From assembly GCA_034925865.1 (NCBI GenBank), contig JAYFRN010000006.1, forward strand, positions 74,236 to 138,235: a stretch of DNA of 64,000 nt, read 5' to 3'. The translations under genes and the position numbers were made by a program. Of this stretch, positions 9,001 through 16,568 are shown in pieces; position 1 is the first letter of the stretch, and each line of letters starts with the position of its first letter. Source of the stretch: Oscillospiraceae bacterium (GTDB lineage: Bacteria > Bacillota > Clostridia > Oscillospirales > SIG627). The notes below the pieces were generated by a model. That model was not told the origin of the DNA. It saw only the letters and a list, made by a program, of their open reading frames with translations, and searched no databases.

Positions 9001-11200
9001 CTACGGTTCCCGCTTTTCTGATAGACGTGGCTATATCGCCGAACAATGTATAAAGTTCGGACGCGTTTTCAGCAAGATAAGCGTCGGCGGCGGAAGATGA
9101 GTTGTTTTGCAGCACCTGCAGACACGAAGCCCCGCGCACATATGTGCTTCCTCCGTTATATGACGGAGGTATGGAATTCGCGCCTACAAGATCGCTTCCG
9201 TTTGTAACCTCATATCCCACGGAAATAATCTTTGTTACCTTGGTTTTCAATAGATCGGCATACCCGTTTGTGCTGCCGGTGAAAAAATCCTCCCAGCCTT
9301 TTCTGTATTTCACCGAATTATGGTTATTTGTATATATGCTGCTGTCATAAGCGGTGGAGGTGACGCTGTGTCCGTTTCCGTCGGTTCCGTCAAGAACATA
9401 CAGTCGTAAACCGGCTGATGGATTTAAAGGATCGATATAAAGCGATTTAGTATAATTAGTATCAGCAGCCTGAGATTCATAAAAAACGCCATTGTAGTTG
9501 GTGGGAGCGCCGTCGGTCATGAAAACCACATATACGGGTCTGTCGGTTTCTCCCGCCGCGGTGTTTGCCGTGTTTATCTGATCCGCGACAACGCCCGCTT
9601 CCTGAAATGCGTAGTCATAGTTGGTGGCGGCGCCGCTAGCAATCGTTATTGAGTTAATTACAGAATTGGATTCGCTCTTGTCGTTGACTCTCAGGGACAT
9701 TGTGCGAACATCGTCATAAGGAAGCGAACCCTGATTGTAATCACAGTCTTCTCCGGCAAACACAACAACCGAAACTGAGTTTAACGTTTTTGTGCCGTCG
9801 GCATTGTCAGCAAGCAGCTTATCGGAGAAATTCGCCGCAGCCTCTTTTGCCGAAGCGATCCGCGATCCCGCCATACTTCTTGATATGTCAAACACAAGAA
9901 TTACGTCAAAGCCCTTTTTAATAGGCACACCCGTCACGGCAAGCTCTACATTTGCGACACCTGTCGAAAGGAAAGCAGAGCCGGAAGCGGATTTTTTGAT
10001 TCTGACAGAACCCGGATTCGGATAGTCCGGATCATCATCCATTATAAGAGATTCGACGACGGTTATATTCAAAGTGCCCGCGAGCACGCCGTCGTAATAC
10101 ACTCCTACGCTTTTTGTCCCGAGCGTTAAGTTATTATAATCCTCAAGCATATCGGAGGTAATGGGCACCGTTTCGAAGGACCCGTTCGGGTAAGTAATGT
10201 ATATAAATAATCCGGACAGAGACGCTTCGCCGTTTCTGACTATTTTTATATTCTTATTTCCCTGTATGGAAATCACAGGCTCCATAATTGAAACGGTGAG
10301 CCCGACGTATTTATTTATGGTTTTCGTATTGCTATAAGTATCTTGGAAGGAGGCCGTCACTTTGATAAGTGCGTCGCCTTCACCGATTATTTTGAACTGA
10401 CCGTCAGCAAGTCCGTTATTTGATATAACATTTGACGAATTTATTGACCCGTCTGATACTGCCGTCCATGTGTAGGAGACCCCCGCCGGGAATCCGCTGC
10501 CTGAGGCGGCAAAGCCGATGATATCATTTCTGACAGCCTCAATATCGACGACCGTCCCGGTAACGTCAGAAGTGTTATATGTAAGATCGAAATCAGCAGT
10601 CGATTCTGTTTCCGTGACCAATGCGGACGCAGAATAGAGATAAACATTCCCGGTACCGCTTGATGGAGCAGACCAGCCATTATAGTTATTGTATGTCAAT
10701 GCTCTGCTTGAGCTGTCGATATAGAGCTTGTTGCTAACATATGATACTTTTCTTTTATTGTAGCTGTTTACTATTGAAAGACTGCTGCTATCGCGTCTAA
10801 GATATTTTGTTCCTTCTGCAGCCGAAGGTGTGAGATAGAAATTGTCGAAAATTTTCTCGCATTTCCAGATTGCGCTCTGCGAAATTCCGGTAACTGTTCC
10901 GCCGGAAATCGTGCCTGTGGTATCCGTGACTAACGAACCATTGGCAGCAAGAAAATGACCTGATCCTGAATTGGAGTTTGAAATGAGATAATATTTACCA
11001 TCCTCCAAAGAAGAGGTCGATGTGAAAGAATCCGGAAGAGCTGTCTGACTATCTGAAACATAAGTCAGAGCCGGATCTCCCACAGGCACTGACGGCGTGG
11101 CAAATACCGACAGCGGCAGAGTCATAAAGACAAACAGCAGCGAAATAAACGCCGCGGCACATCTCATGACTCTGTTATGAGTGAAAAAGAGATTTTTCAT
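6047..11200 (-). CDS. Giant secreted VWA-domain protein
   Basis: 1717 residues from the ATG at 11200, which has GAAAGGAAAG upstream. A signal peptide with hydrophobic core FISLLFVFMTLPLSVFA ends near residue 34. The VWA domain starts near 430 with the metal-binding DISRS motif (about 438-442) and includes VFMTDGAPT further on. The rest is mostly beta-rich, low-cysteine extracellular sequence. There is no LPXTG motif, SLH repeat or C-terminal membrane anchor, so how it is held at the surface is unclear. The adjacent MoxR operon may or may not be related. It is the first gene of the minus-strand VWA-peptide-HprK cassette. Confidence 0.8.
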   Translation of the reverse strand: MKNLFFTHNRVMRCAAAFISLLFVFMTLPLSVFATPSVPVGDPALTYVSDSQTALPDSFTSTSSLEDGKYYLISNSNSGSGHFLAANGSLVTDTTGTISGGTVTGISQSAIWKCEKIFDNFYLTPSAAEGTKYLRRDSSSLSIVNSYNKRKVSYVSNKLYIDSSSRALTYNNYNGWSAPSSGTGNVYLYSASALVTETESTADFDLTYNTSDVTGTVVDIEAVRNDIIGFAASGSGFPAGVSYTWTAVSDGSINSSNVISNNGLADGQFKIIGEGDALIKVTASFQDTYSNTKTINKYVGLTVSIMEPVISIQGNKNIKIVRNGEASLSGLFIYITYPNGSFETVPITSDMLEDYNNLTLGTKSVGVYYDGVLAGTLNITVVESLIMDDDPDYPNPGSVRIKKSASGSAFLSTGVANVELAVTGVPIKKGFDVILVFDISRSMAGSRIASAKEAAANFSDKLLADNADGTKTLNSVSVVVFAGEDCDYNQGSLPYDDVRTMSLRVNDKSESNSVINSITIASGAATNYDYAFQEAGVVADQINTANTAAGETDRPVYVVFMTDGAPTNYNGVFYESQAADTNYTKSLYIDPLNPSAGLRLYVLDGTDGNGHSVTSTAYDSSIYTNNHNSVKYRKGWEDFFTGSTNGYADLLKTKVTKIISVGYEVTNGSDLVGANSIPPSYNGGSTYVRGASCLQVLQNNSSSAADAYLAENASELYTLFGDIATSIRKAGTVAVVTDTMGDDFSLQTKQNMPLTGQIGVVNPETTQLDPAPAIEIGTYDLYTRADWISSLSGASPMPYDQIGTRKSSLNVLERVTFSADGTQAYSSLIGGGTQNIFAGGIITAVHFIYNSSTKTFTWTIGDITEKEIALKYYIYLDNSTQGTGKEAGLYDTNEHAELVYSNYLGNEVTKLFPVPKLAWAEPQVAFQFYLVDNAGNPVLPDGTIVGFSNRYTVTDEIYREILFNTSQNLFNENFDAASLVPSPYERYDSAANYSITTSSDGLNNHFTITTGAGKPVTTKLYSSLTGGQPDDYFNTKVAFAVTLKKPAAPDAIVIDYGLPADIDVAANDAPDLIPTYVLIDAPFEAGTLENRLYYKSFSSVNAAHMFSYDQNSEFKVEIINPDGGAKPFIRFTPKKALNNTVDFYYISTYFSEGSIRYIYSKVTVVPASTMYYEDNFEGFVIYSGNVSQSYLDEDGNVVDTDILKYITLDGSVYGNQLLIDAWTNYVARIQETNNYSGIDTVHPYGFEATYQGDKIFSYSSQTLLNDNKSDTVGKATFNFTGSGFDIISRTDIDSGMIVVEVYDLNDIIGTDIHGNNKYRRIGLIIKDCYFHAGLIYQIPVINYDCGKYGNYKVVIKSAYVPLPENESRGTVYIDAIRIYNPLDEAGNSYYLDHDEAYPQSFELRDLLLSLNTEDRIGLSGEGSTVYIDTNSAVTSLDQYKMVGPNNELYLAPGQSVSFKIKTDAPPATIQIGAKSINGNKSVLNINGTDAYEIDTATDMNYYLRSSSNSGNVGYVNYTVAGDGVITPGADKYYTTCDITITNTSATGLLALSNIKLTYSARPSYVESLGVVIGTTATPAPDLTFTGCVVKNTIGFAGSIMIVSAPSSSEVEKLKIMSGTTEITPIYTYVGSSGSEKLFIIYLSGNADPATEYTVQGLKAAGGNTYYIGSSVLIGAAVNGENVITAGEWLSAQTDPVKSIFETASAEFAGRYVIRYWR

Positions 11201-11530
11201 TGCGCTTTCCTTTCGATTTAATTTATATAATTTATTATTATTGCGCAATAGTGTTTTTACGAAAAGTTAATATGTATTTACAACTCTATATAATTAACTA
11301 ACGTTTCATACGCTTTTGCAGTTAAATCTTACCATACATTTTAATCGCTGTCAATATCTTTGCAGTTAATTCAATGAATATTTAATGATTTTTTAACAGC
11401 ATTTTATTTTTATTTCCACCCAAGCATACTCGCTTTTTATCAATAACACGCAATTCAACAATTTAGCTTTTCTATCACGTTGTGAATTATGTCGAAAGTT
11501 ACGTCGTGAGTCATGTAAACCAGCTATTAT
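11201..11530. other. AT-rich non-coding region upstream of the VWA gene
   Basis: This stretch has no open frame with a ribosome site. It should hold the promoter and leader of the VWA gene. No convincing -35/-10 pair or riboswitch was recognised. Confidence 0.5.
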
Positions 11531-11638
11531 TTATTAACTCGGTATTTAATAATTACCGCTTAAAAAAGAGAAAAGCCTCTGGTATATGGGCTTTTCTCTC
11601 TAATAAGACAAGTCTTATATAAATGCCGCTTTAACAAT
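11531..11638. repeat. Near-intact copy of the ~105-bp palindromic intergenic repeat
   Basis: Reverse orientation. TTATTAACTCGG begins the terminal arm, then TAATTACCGCTT, the hairpin arm AAGAGAAAAGCC, loop TCTGGTATATGG, arm GCTTTTCTCTC, then AAGTCTTATATAAATGCCGC and TTTAACAA. The reverse complement matches the copy at 32456 closely. Confidence 0.88.
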
Positions 11639-11803
11639 TCATGTGTAAATAACATTAATTACATACCGGATCTGTCTTTTTATGCGGCTCTGTCATGAAT
11701 GATATTCGGTTCTGCTTTCGTAATCATGATCATATATTTTTACCGAGAAACTGTTTCCAATTTGATGAATTGAGACAGCTTTTACAAAGCTGCTCTTTTG
11801 TAT

Positions 11804-11844
11804 TTATTAACTCGGCATGGCTATAAAATAATGTCGTGTTAATA
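11804..11844. repeat. Internally deleted copy of the palindromic repeat
   Basis: TTATTAACTCGGCAT is joined to a short AT-rich centre and then GTGTTAATAA, so only the outer ends of the repeat remain. The rest of 11639-11898 holds no recognisable gene. Confidence 0.5.
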
Positions 11845-11898
11845 ATGCTGTTAAGGCTCACGATCTGATATTTCTATAAAAAGAATAGCGGAGATAAA

Positions 11899-13017
11899 AT
11901 GGATAAAAAAAAACAATATGATTATATTGTCAGGATTGCTTTCTGGCTATGCGCGGCGGTAACCGCATATATAGCGATAAAATTCTGCCTGCCTGTGGCA
12001 TCCCCGTTTATTACAGCATTTATTTTTTCTGTAATACTGAAGCCGGCTTCGTCATTTTTTTCGCATAAAATCGGCATAAAATACAAAGCCGCATCCGCTT
12101 TAACCGTGATCGCATTCTTTACCATTATTGCCGTCATTGCCGTTGGCGCCGGAGCAAGGCTTGTTTCGGCTTTATTTTCGTGGATCACACACATTCCGGA
12201 ATTTTATGAACAAATAATCGCTCCTTCGGCGGCGGAAATTATGAAATACGCTTGTGCAATAGCCGAAAAGCTCAATCCTTCCGTTTCAAAGCCTGCCGCC
12301 GAGCTTTTTGATAAAATAATTGAGGCGCTGTATTCGGCATTAAGCTCAATATGCGCGGCCGCGGCGCAGAAAATATCTTCTGTTGCGTCATCTTCTGTTC
12401 CGCGTATCATCCTCAGTGTTATGACAACCGTAACGGCAACATATTATCTGACATCAGACGCAGCCGTCATACGGAATTTTTTAAAAGCGCAGATATCGCC
12501 GAAAGCATGGGATATTTTAACCCGCGGCCTTGCCTGTACCGGCAAAGCCGCGCTTAAATACATCAGATCCTACGCATTGATAATGCTGATCACCTTCGCG
12601 GAGCTTTCTGTCGGGCTTGCGATTATCAGAGTAAATTCGCCTTTCATATCAGCGTTTCTGATAGCGTTGTTCGACATTCTGCCGGTAGTGGGATCAGGAG
12701 GAATATTGGTGCCGTGGGCGATTTTAATGTTTATAAGAAATGATACGGCTACGGGTACAGGATTAATTGCCGTATATGTTACGGTCAGCGTTGTCAGAAG
12801 CCTTATTGAACCGAAAATAATAGGCGTGCAGACAGGGCTGCATCCTCTAGCCGCTCTCGCCGGTATGTTTGCGGGAGCATCGCTTTTCGGCATAACAGGA
12901 TTGATCGCAGGCCCTCTTGTTCTCGCCATAATAAAGAACCTTAATGAAAACGGAATATTCAGGATATACAGAGAAAGCACACATCAAGATTCCAACTGCG
13001 AAAAGAAAGCGTCGTAA
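11899..13017 (+). CDS. AI-2E/YtvI-type permease, sporulation membrane protein-like
   Basis: 372 residues with about eight hydrophobic segments. The C-terminal segment has FDILPVVGSGGILVPW, RSLIEPKIIG and HPLAALAGMFAGASLFGITGL, all typical of the AI-2E transporter/PerM family; the closest type is the YtvI protein associated with sporulation. Its substrate is unknown. The ATG at 11899 follows GCGGAGAT. The gene stands alone and is followed by a shared hairpin terminator. Confidence 0.85.
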   Translation: MDKKKQYDYIVRIAFWLCAAVTAYIAIKFCLPVASPFITAFIFSVILKPASSFFSHKIGIKYKAASALTVIAFFTIIAVIAVGAGARLVSALFSWITHIPEFYEQIIAPSAAEIMKYACAIAEKLNPSVSKPAAELFDKIIEALYSALSSICAAAAQKISSVASSSVPRIILSVMTTVTATYYLTSDAAVIRNFLKAQISPKAWDILTRGLACTGKAALKYIRSYALIMLITFAELSVGLAIIRVNSPFISAFLIALFDILPVVGSGGILVPWAILMFIRNDTATGTGLIAVYVTVSVVRSLIEPKIIGVQTGLHPLAALAGMFAGASLFGITGLIAGPLVLAIIKNLNENGIFRIYRESTHQDSNCEKKAS

Positions 13018-13071
13018 TCCGAGATACATCAATGCTTTATCACAGCTACTTAAAACAGTTTTTCAGATTAA

Positions 13072-13118
13072 AAATAGGCTGCCACAGATTCAATTAAAGA
13101 ATTTGCAACAGCCTATTT
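13072..13118. terminator. Bidirectional hairpin terminator
   Basis: AAATAGGCTG and CAGCCTATTT form a 10-bp stem around a 27-base loop. It lies between the convergent permease and DUF3842 genes. Confidence 0.7.
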
Positions 13119-13132
13119 AATATTTATATAGC

Positions 13133-13564
13133 TTACTGCTTATTCTCGCTAAAAAGAGAAGCGGCCTCGTCGACAGCTGAATTAATCAAATCGGAAAGCT
13201 GAGCCGCTCCGATTCCGGCGACCGTCACTCCGCATTTATTAATGGGAATTAGTATTTTTTTTGCTTTGCTCTGCGCGACGGAAACAGCTCCGTCCGGAGT
13301 TATTTCCCCGAGCAGCGCGTCCGCAATTATAATGCCTATCGGACCGATAATAACATCGGTTTTGCGCGCTGCAACCTTTACCGCATTTTCACCTGTGGCG
13401 GCAAAATCCGCGCCCGCTTTCATCATCGCGGCTGTCGCAACGGTATTTGTACCGATAGCCGTTATCTCGGCCTCCGGCAAACGAATTTTTATCCGTTCGA
13501 CAAGCTCCCTTCCGATTTTTCCTCCCTGACCGTCTATAACCGTGATACAAAAATTCTTATTCAT
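13133..13564 (-). CDS. DUF3842 family protein
   Basis: 143 residues. The N-terminal VIDGQGGKIGRELVERI and the IGPIGIIIADALLGEITP segment are characteristic of this small Clostridia-specific family with a nucleotide-binding-like beginning. Its function is unknown. It is encoded after the TetR regulator on the same strand, with a 90-base gap. Confidence 0.85.
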   Translation of the reverse strand: MNKNFCITVIDGQGGKIGRELVERIKIRLPEAEITAIGTNTVATAAMMKAGADFAATGENAVKVAARKTDVIIGPIGIIIADALLGEITPDGAVSVAQSKAKKILIPINKCGVTVAGIGAAQLSDLINSAVDEAASLFSENKQ

Positions 13565-13654
13565 TACAATATTCTTTCTTTTCTTTATAGAAACACAAAC
13601 ATCTTACAGAATGTACGTTATTTATTCATTAAAGGCGTCGCAATTATTCAGCAC

Positions 13655-14284
13655 TTATTTTGCTTTTATAACATCACATTTTCTGCTTTTTTCGTCATAT
13701 TTTTCCAAAACCCCCAAACTGAATCTCACGCATTTTTCTGTCCTGGCCGCAAGCTCTCCGGACGATTCTCTCCTCCCGGAATCAAGCCAATGCTTGAAGA
13801 TACCGATACAGCCCGAAACCATGTAATGATAAAAGGATTCGAGAAATTCTGTATCTATAATTCTGTATGCTTCCGTCCAGTTGCGAATGCACTCATCGTG
13901 TCCGATTAAAAGCATTCTGTCGATAAAGTCCTGGCTTCGTTCTGAACCGAGCAGTACGATGCAGGCTTCGTAATTCTTAGAAAGAAAGTCGAATATGTCG
14001 GCTAAAGTCGCAAGCAGCGTATCAGTTGCGCCGTAATTATCTTTGGTTGTGCGTTTGCATATCGATTCAATGATTTCGGTGTACATCTCATCCTGGATTT
14101 TACCGAACAAGTCAAAAATGTCACGGTAATGCAGATAAAACGTGCCTCTGTTTATATCGGCAAGCTCGCAAATCTCTATTACTGTAATGGTATTCAGCGG
14201 CTTTTTCATCAACAGCTCAATCAGTGCTTTTCGGATAGAAAGCTTTGTTTTTCGGATTCTGCGGTCTTTTTGTTCTTCGTTCAT
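13655..14284 (-). CDS. TetR/AcrR family transcriptional regulator
   Basis: 209 residues. The helix-turn-helix lies at about residues 30-60 (TITVIEICELADINRGTFYLHY), the classical TetR recognition segment. The C-terminal ligand-binding part resembles the TetR_C_8-like group seen next to MMPL exporters. The gene is divergent from the MMPL gene and probably represses it and itself. The ATG at 14284 has AAAGGA upstream. Repeated TGATTATTG-like motifs lie in the shared promoter region. Confidence 0.88.
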   Translation of the reverse strand: MNEEQKDRRIRKTKLSIRKALIELLMKKPLNTITVIEICELADINRGTFYLHYRDIFDLFGKIQDEMYTEIIESICKRTTKDNYGATDTLLATLADIFDFLSKNYEACIVLLGSERSQDFIDRMLLIGHDECIRNWTEAYRIIDTEFLESFYHYMVSGCIGIFKHWLDSGRRESSGELAARTEKCVRFSLGVLEKYDEKSRKCDVIKAK

Positions 14285-14323
14285 AAAATGTTTTCCTTTG
14301 TTAATAGACAGTTGTCGCCCGCG

Positions 14324-14420
14324 TGTTGATTACTGTGCATTTTACGTTAAGTTTGATTATTGATTTTTAATTATGTTCAGAATACCATTATAATATCATA
14401 CCAACGTACAATAATCAACA
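14324..14420. promoter_or_regulatory. Divergent promoter region with inverted TetR operator candidates
   Basis: TGTTGATTACTGT at 14324-14336 and its near-exact reverse complement ACAATAATCAACA at 14408-14420 face each other across the region; TTTGATTATTGA at about 14352 is a further related copy. A TATAAT box is at 14389-14394, without a clear -35. This suits binding by the TetR protein encoded just to the left. Confidence 0.6.
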
Positions 14421-14456
14421 CTTGTTTTGTCAATAATGGAATTCGGAGTTATGAAT

Positions 14457-16568
14457 ATGATCGCTGATTTTATAATAAAACGCAAGACCTCAGTTATAAT
14501 TGTCTTTGCTGTCGCCGCAGTTATATGCGCCTTTCTTATGGCTGATGTCTCTGTAAATTACAGGCTTTCGGATTACCTGCCCGAGGATTCAGCTTCGACG
14601 GCTGCATTGAAGGTAATGAACGATGAATTTCCTTCCGGCGCTCCCAATCTGAGAGTTTATATTCCTGACATTTCTGTTTCCGAAGCTCTTGAAGCGAAAG
14701 AAGAACTCGCAGCTTCATACGGAGTTATTGATGTCATGTGGCTTGACGATGTATGCAATCTAAAAAAGCCGCTTGAAATTTACGACAAATCCGTCACAGA
14801 AAACTATTTCAAAGACGGTGGAGCTCTTTTTTACCTTACGGTTGATGAAAACAAAACCGCGTCGGAAGTGGTCTCCGCTCTGAGAGATAAATTTGACAGA
14901 CGCATCGCGCTTAGCGGAGATATCGCGGATGATGCCGCCTCTCAAATAGCGATTTATACGGAAATAACCCGTATTGTCATAATAATTACACCAATTATTC
15001 TGTTAATACTTATATTCGCGACCTCATCGTGGCTCGAGCCGTTGCTGTTTGCGATCGTGATATTAATATCAATAATAATAAACCTCGGAACCAATGTTAT
15101 ATTCGGTAAAATCAGCTTTTTAACACAAAGCGTTGCACCTGTTCTGCAGCTTGCCGTATCAATGGATTACATTATTTTTCTTCTCGCATCCTTCGAACGT
15201 GAAAGAAAAGCGGGAAAAGAATCCGATCCCGCGGGGGCAATGAAGAAAGCCATCCGTTCTACCTTTTCTACGGTTCTATCAAGCGGAGTCACAACACTCA
15301 TAGGTTTTATTGTGCTTGTCCTCATGCGCTTTAAAATAGGACCGGATCTCGGCCTTGTTCTTGCGAAGGGAATCCTTGTCAGCATTGTTTCATCTCTTGT
15401 TCTTCTTCCCGCGCTTGTGCTTACTCTGTATAAACCCATTGAAAAAGCGCGCCACCGGAGCTTCATGCCGGATTTTACCAAATTTGCGAAAAGAGCCGTT
15501 AAAATAAAATATGTTTCGCTTTTTGTAGCGCTCATCTGTGTTATTCCATGCTTTCTCGCTCAGCGTCAGAACAGCTTTACTTACGGAGCGACAGGAGTCA
15601 GTCAGGGTTCACAGCTCGGAGAAGACGCGGAGCTTATCGAAAGCAAATTCGGCAAATCCGCCCAGATGGTCCTGCTGGTCCCGAGAGGCAGCACCGGGAC
15701 AGAAGCATTGCTTTCAAAAGCGCTTTCTTCCGCTGAAAAAATTACATCTGTCACCTCATATGTAAATACCGTCGGAGCTCTTGTGCCCAACGAGATAATC
15801 CCTAAGGATAAAACCAATTCACTCCTTTCGGAGCATTATTCGCGATTCATTATTATAGCGAATGTTCCCGACGAAGGCGCAGAATCGTTTTCGGTAGTTG
15901 AAAATGTCCGCTCAATAGCGCAGTTATTTTATCCTGACCGTTATTATCTGTGCGGAACAAACGTGAATACCTATGATATGAAGGAAACCGTAATTTCCGA
16001 CAACATGATAGTGTCTGTCGCGGTTATTGCCGCGATAGGAATCGTGCTTCTGATAAACTTCAGAAATTTTCTACTGCCGCTGCTTTTATTATTTTGCATT
16101 GAGACCGCAATATGGATAAACCTTTCCGTGCCGTTTTTCACCGGCGATACTATTCACTATATTTCATTTCTGATAGTAAACACGGTTCAGCTGGGCGCGA
16201 CAATCGATTATGCAATCCTGTTTACCGAGCATTATAATAAATTCAGGGAAACCATGAACAAAAAAGATTCGGCAATTCAGGCTGTCCGTGTCGCTGCTCC
16301 ATCAATAATTGTCTCTGCCGTTATATTGAGCTCCGCCGGATTTGCCTTAGGCATGGTATCTTCAAATTTTATAGTCGGGCAGTTTGGCAGCATTCTTGCG
16401 CGCGGAGCGATGCTTTCTGCGTTATCGGTTCTGCTTGTGTTCCCCGCTCTTTTAATGATTTTCGACACACTTATATTGAAAACTGGCTTTTGTCATAAAG
16501 CCGCGTCAAAAAATGCCGATGATAACATCATTTCTGATTTTAATAAAGGAGACAATAACCATGAATAA
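14457..16568 (+). CDS. MMPL/RND (HAE3-type) exporter
   Basis: 703 residues with two repeated halves. Each half has one membrane helix, an extracellular domain and a bundle of helices. The first half contains SVAPVLQLAVSMDYIIFLLA and the second VNTVQLGATIDYAILFTEHY, the expected MMPL helix-4 motifs with their Asp-Tyr pair. Such proton-driven exporters carry lipids or hydrophobic compounds. GGAG at 14445 favours the ATG at 14457; ATGs at 14436 and 14451 are in frame. The end overlaps the next gene by eight bases, so they form an operon under the divergent TetR protein. Confidence 0.88.
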   Translation: MIADFIIKRKTSVIIVFAVAAVICAFLMADVSVNYRLSDYLPEDSASTAALKVMNDEFPSGAPNLRVYIPDISVSEALEAKEELAASYGVIDVMWLDDVCNLKKPLEIYDKSVTENYFKDGGALFYLTVDENKTASEVVSALRDKFDRRIALSGDIADDAASQIAIYTEITRIVIIITPIILLILIFATSSWLEPLLFAIVILISIIINLGTNVIFGKISFLTQSVAPVLQLAVSMDYIIFLLASFERERKAGKESDPAGAMKKAIRSTFSTVLSSGVTTLIGFIVLVLMRFKIGPDLGLVLAKGILVSIVSSLVLLPALVLTLYKPIEKARHRSFMPDFTKFAKRAVKIKYVSLFVALICVIPCFLAQRQNSFTYGATGVSQGSQLGEDAELIESKFGKSAQMVLLVPRGSTGTEALLSKALSSAEKITSVTSYVNTVGALVPNEIIPKDKTNSLLSEHYSRFIIIANVPDEGAESFSVVENVRSIAQLFYPDRYYLCGTNVNTYDMKETVISDNMIVSVAVIAAIGIVLLINFRNFLLPLLLLFCIETAIWINLSVPFFTGDTIHYISFLIVNTVQLGATIDYAILFTEHYNKFRETMNKKDSAIQAVRVAAPSIIVSAVILSSAGFALGMVSSNFIVGQFGSILARGAMLSALSVLLVFPALLMIFDTLILKTGFCHKAASKNADDNIISDFNKGDNNHE

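Noticed and set aside
14389..14394. Full sigma-A promoter for the MMPL gene
   Set aside because: The TATAAT box is good, but no matching -35 lies 16-18 bases upstream; it is only noted as part of the regulatory region.
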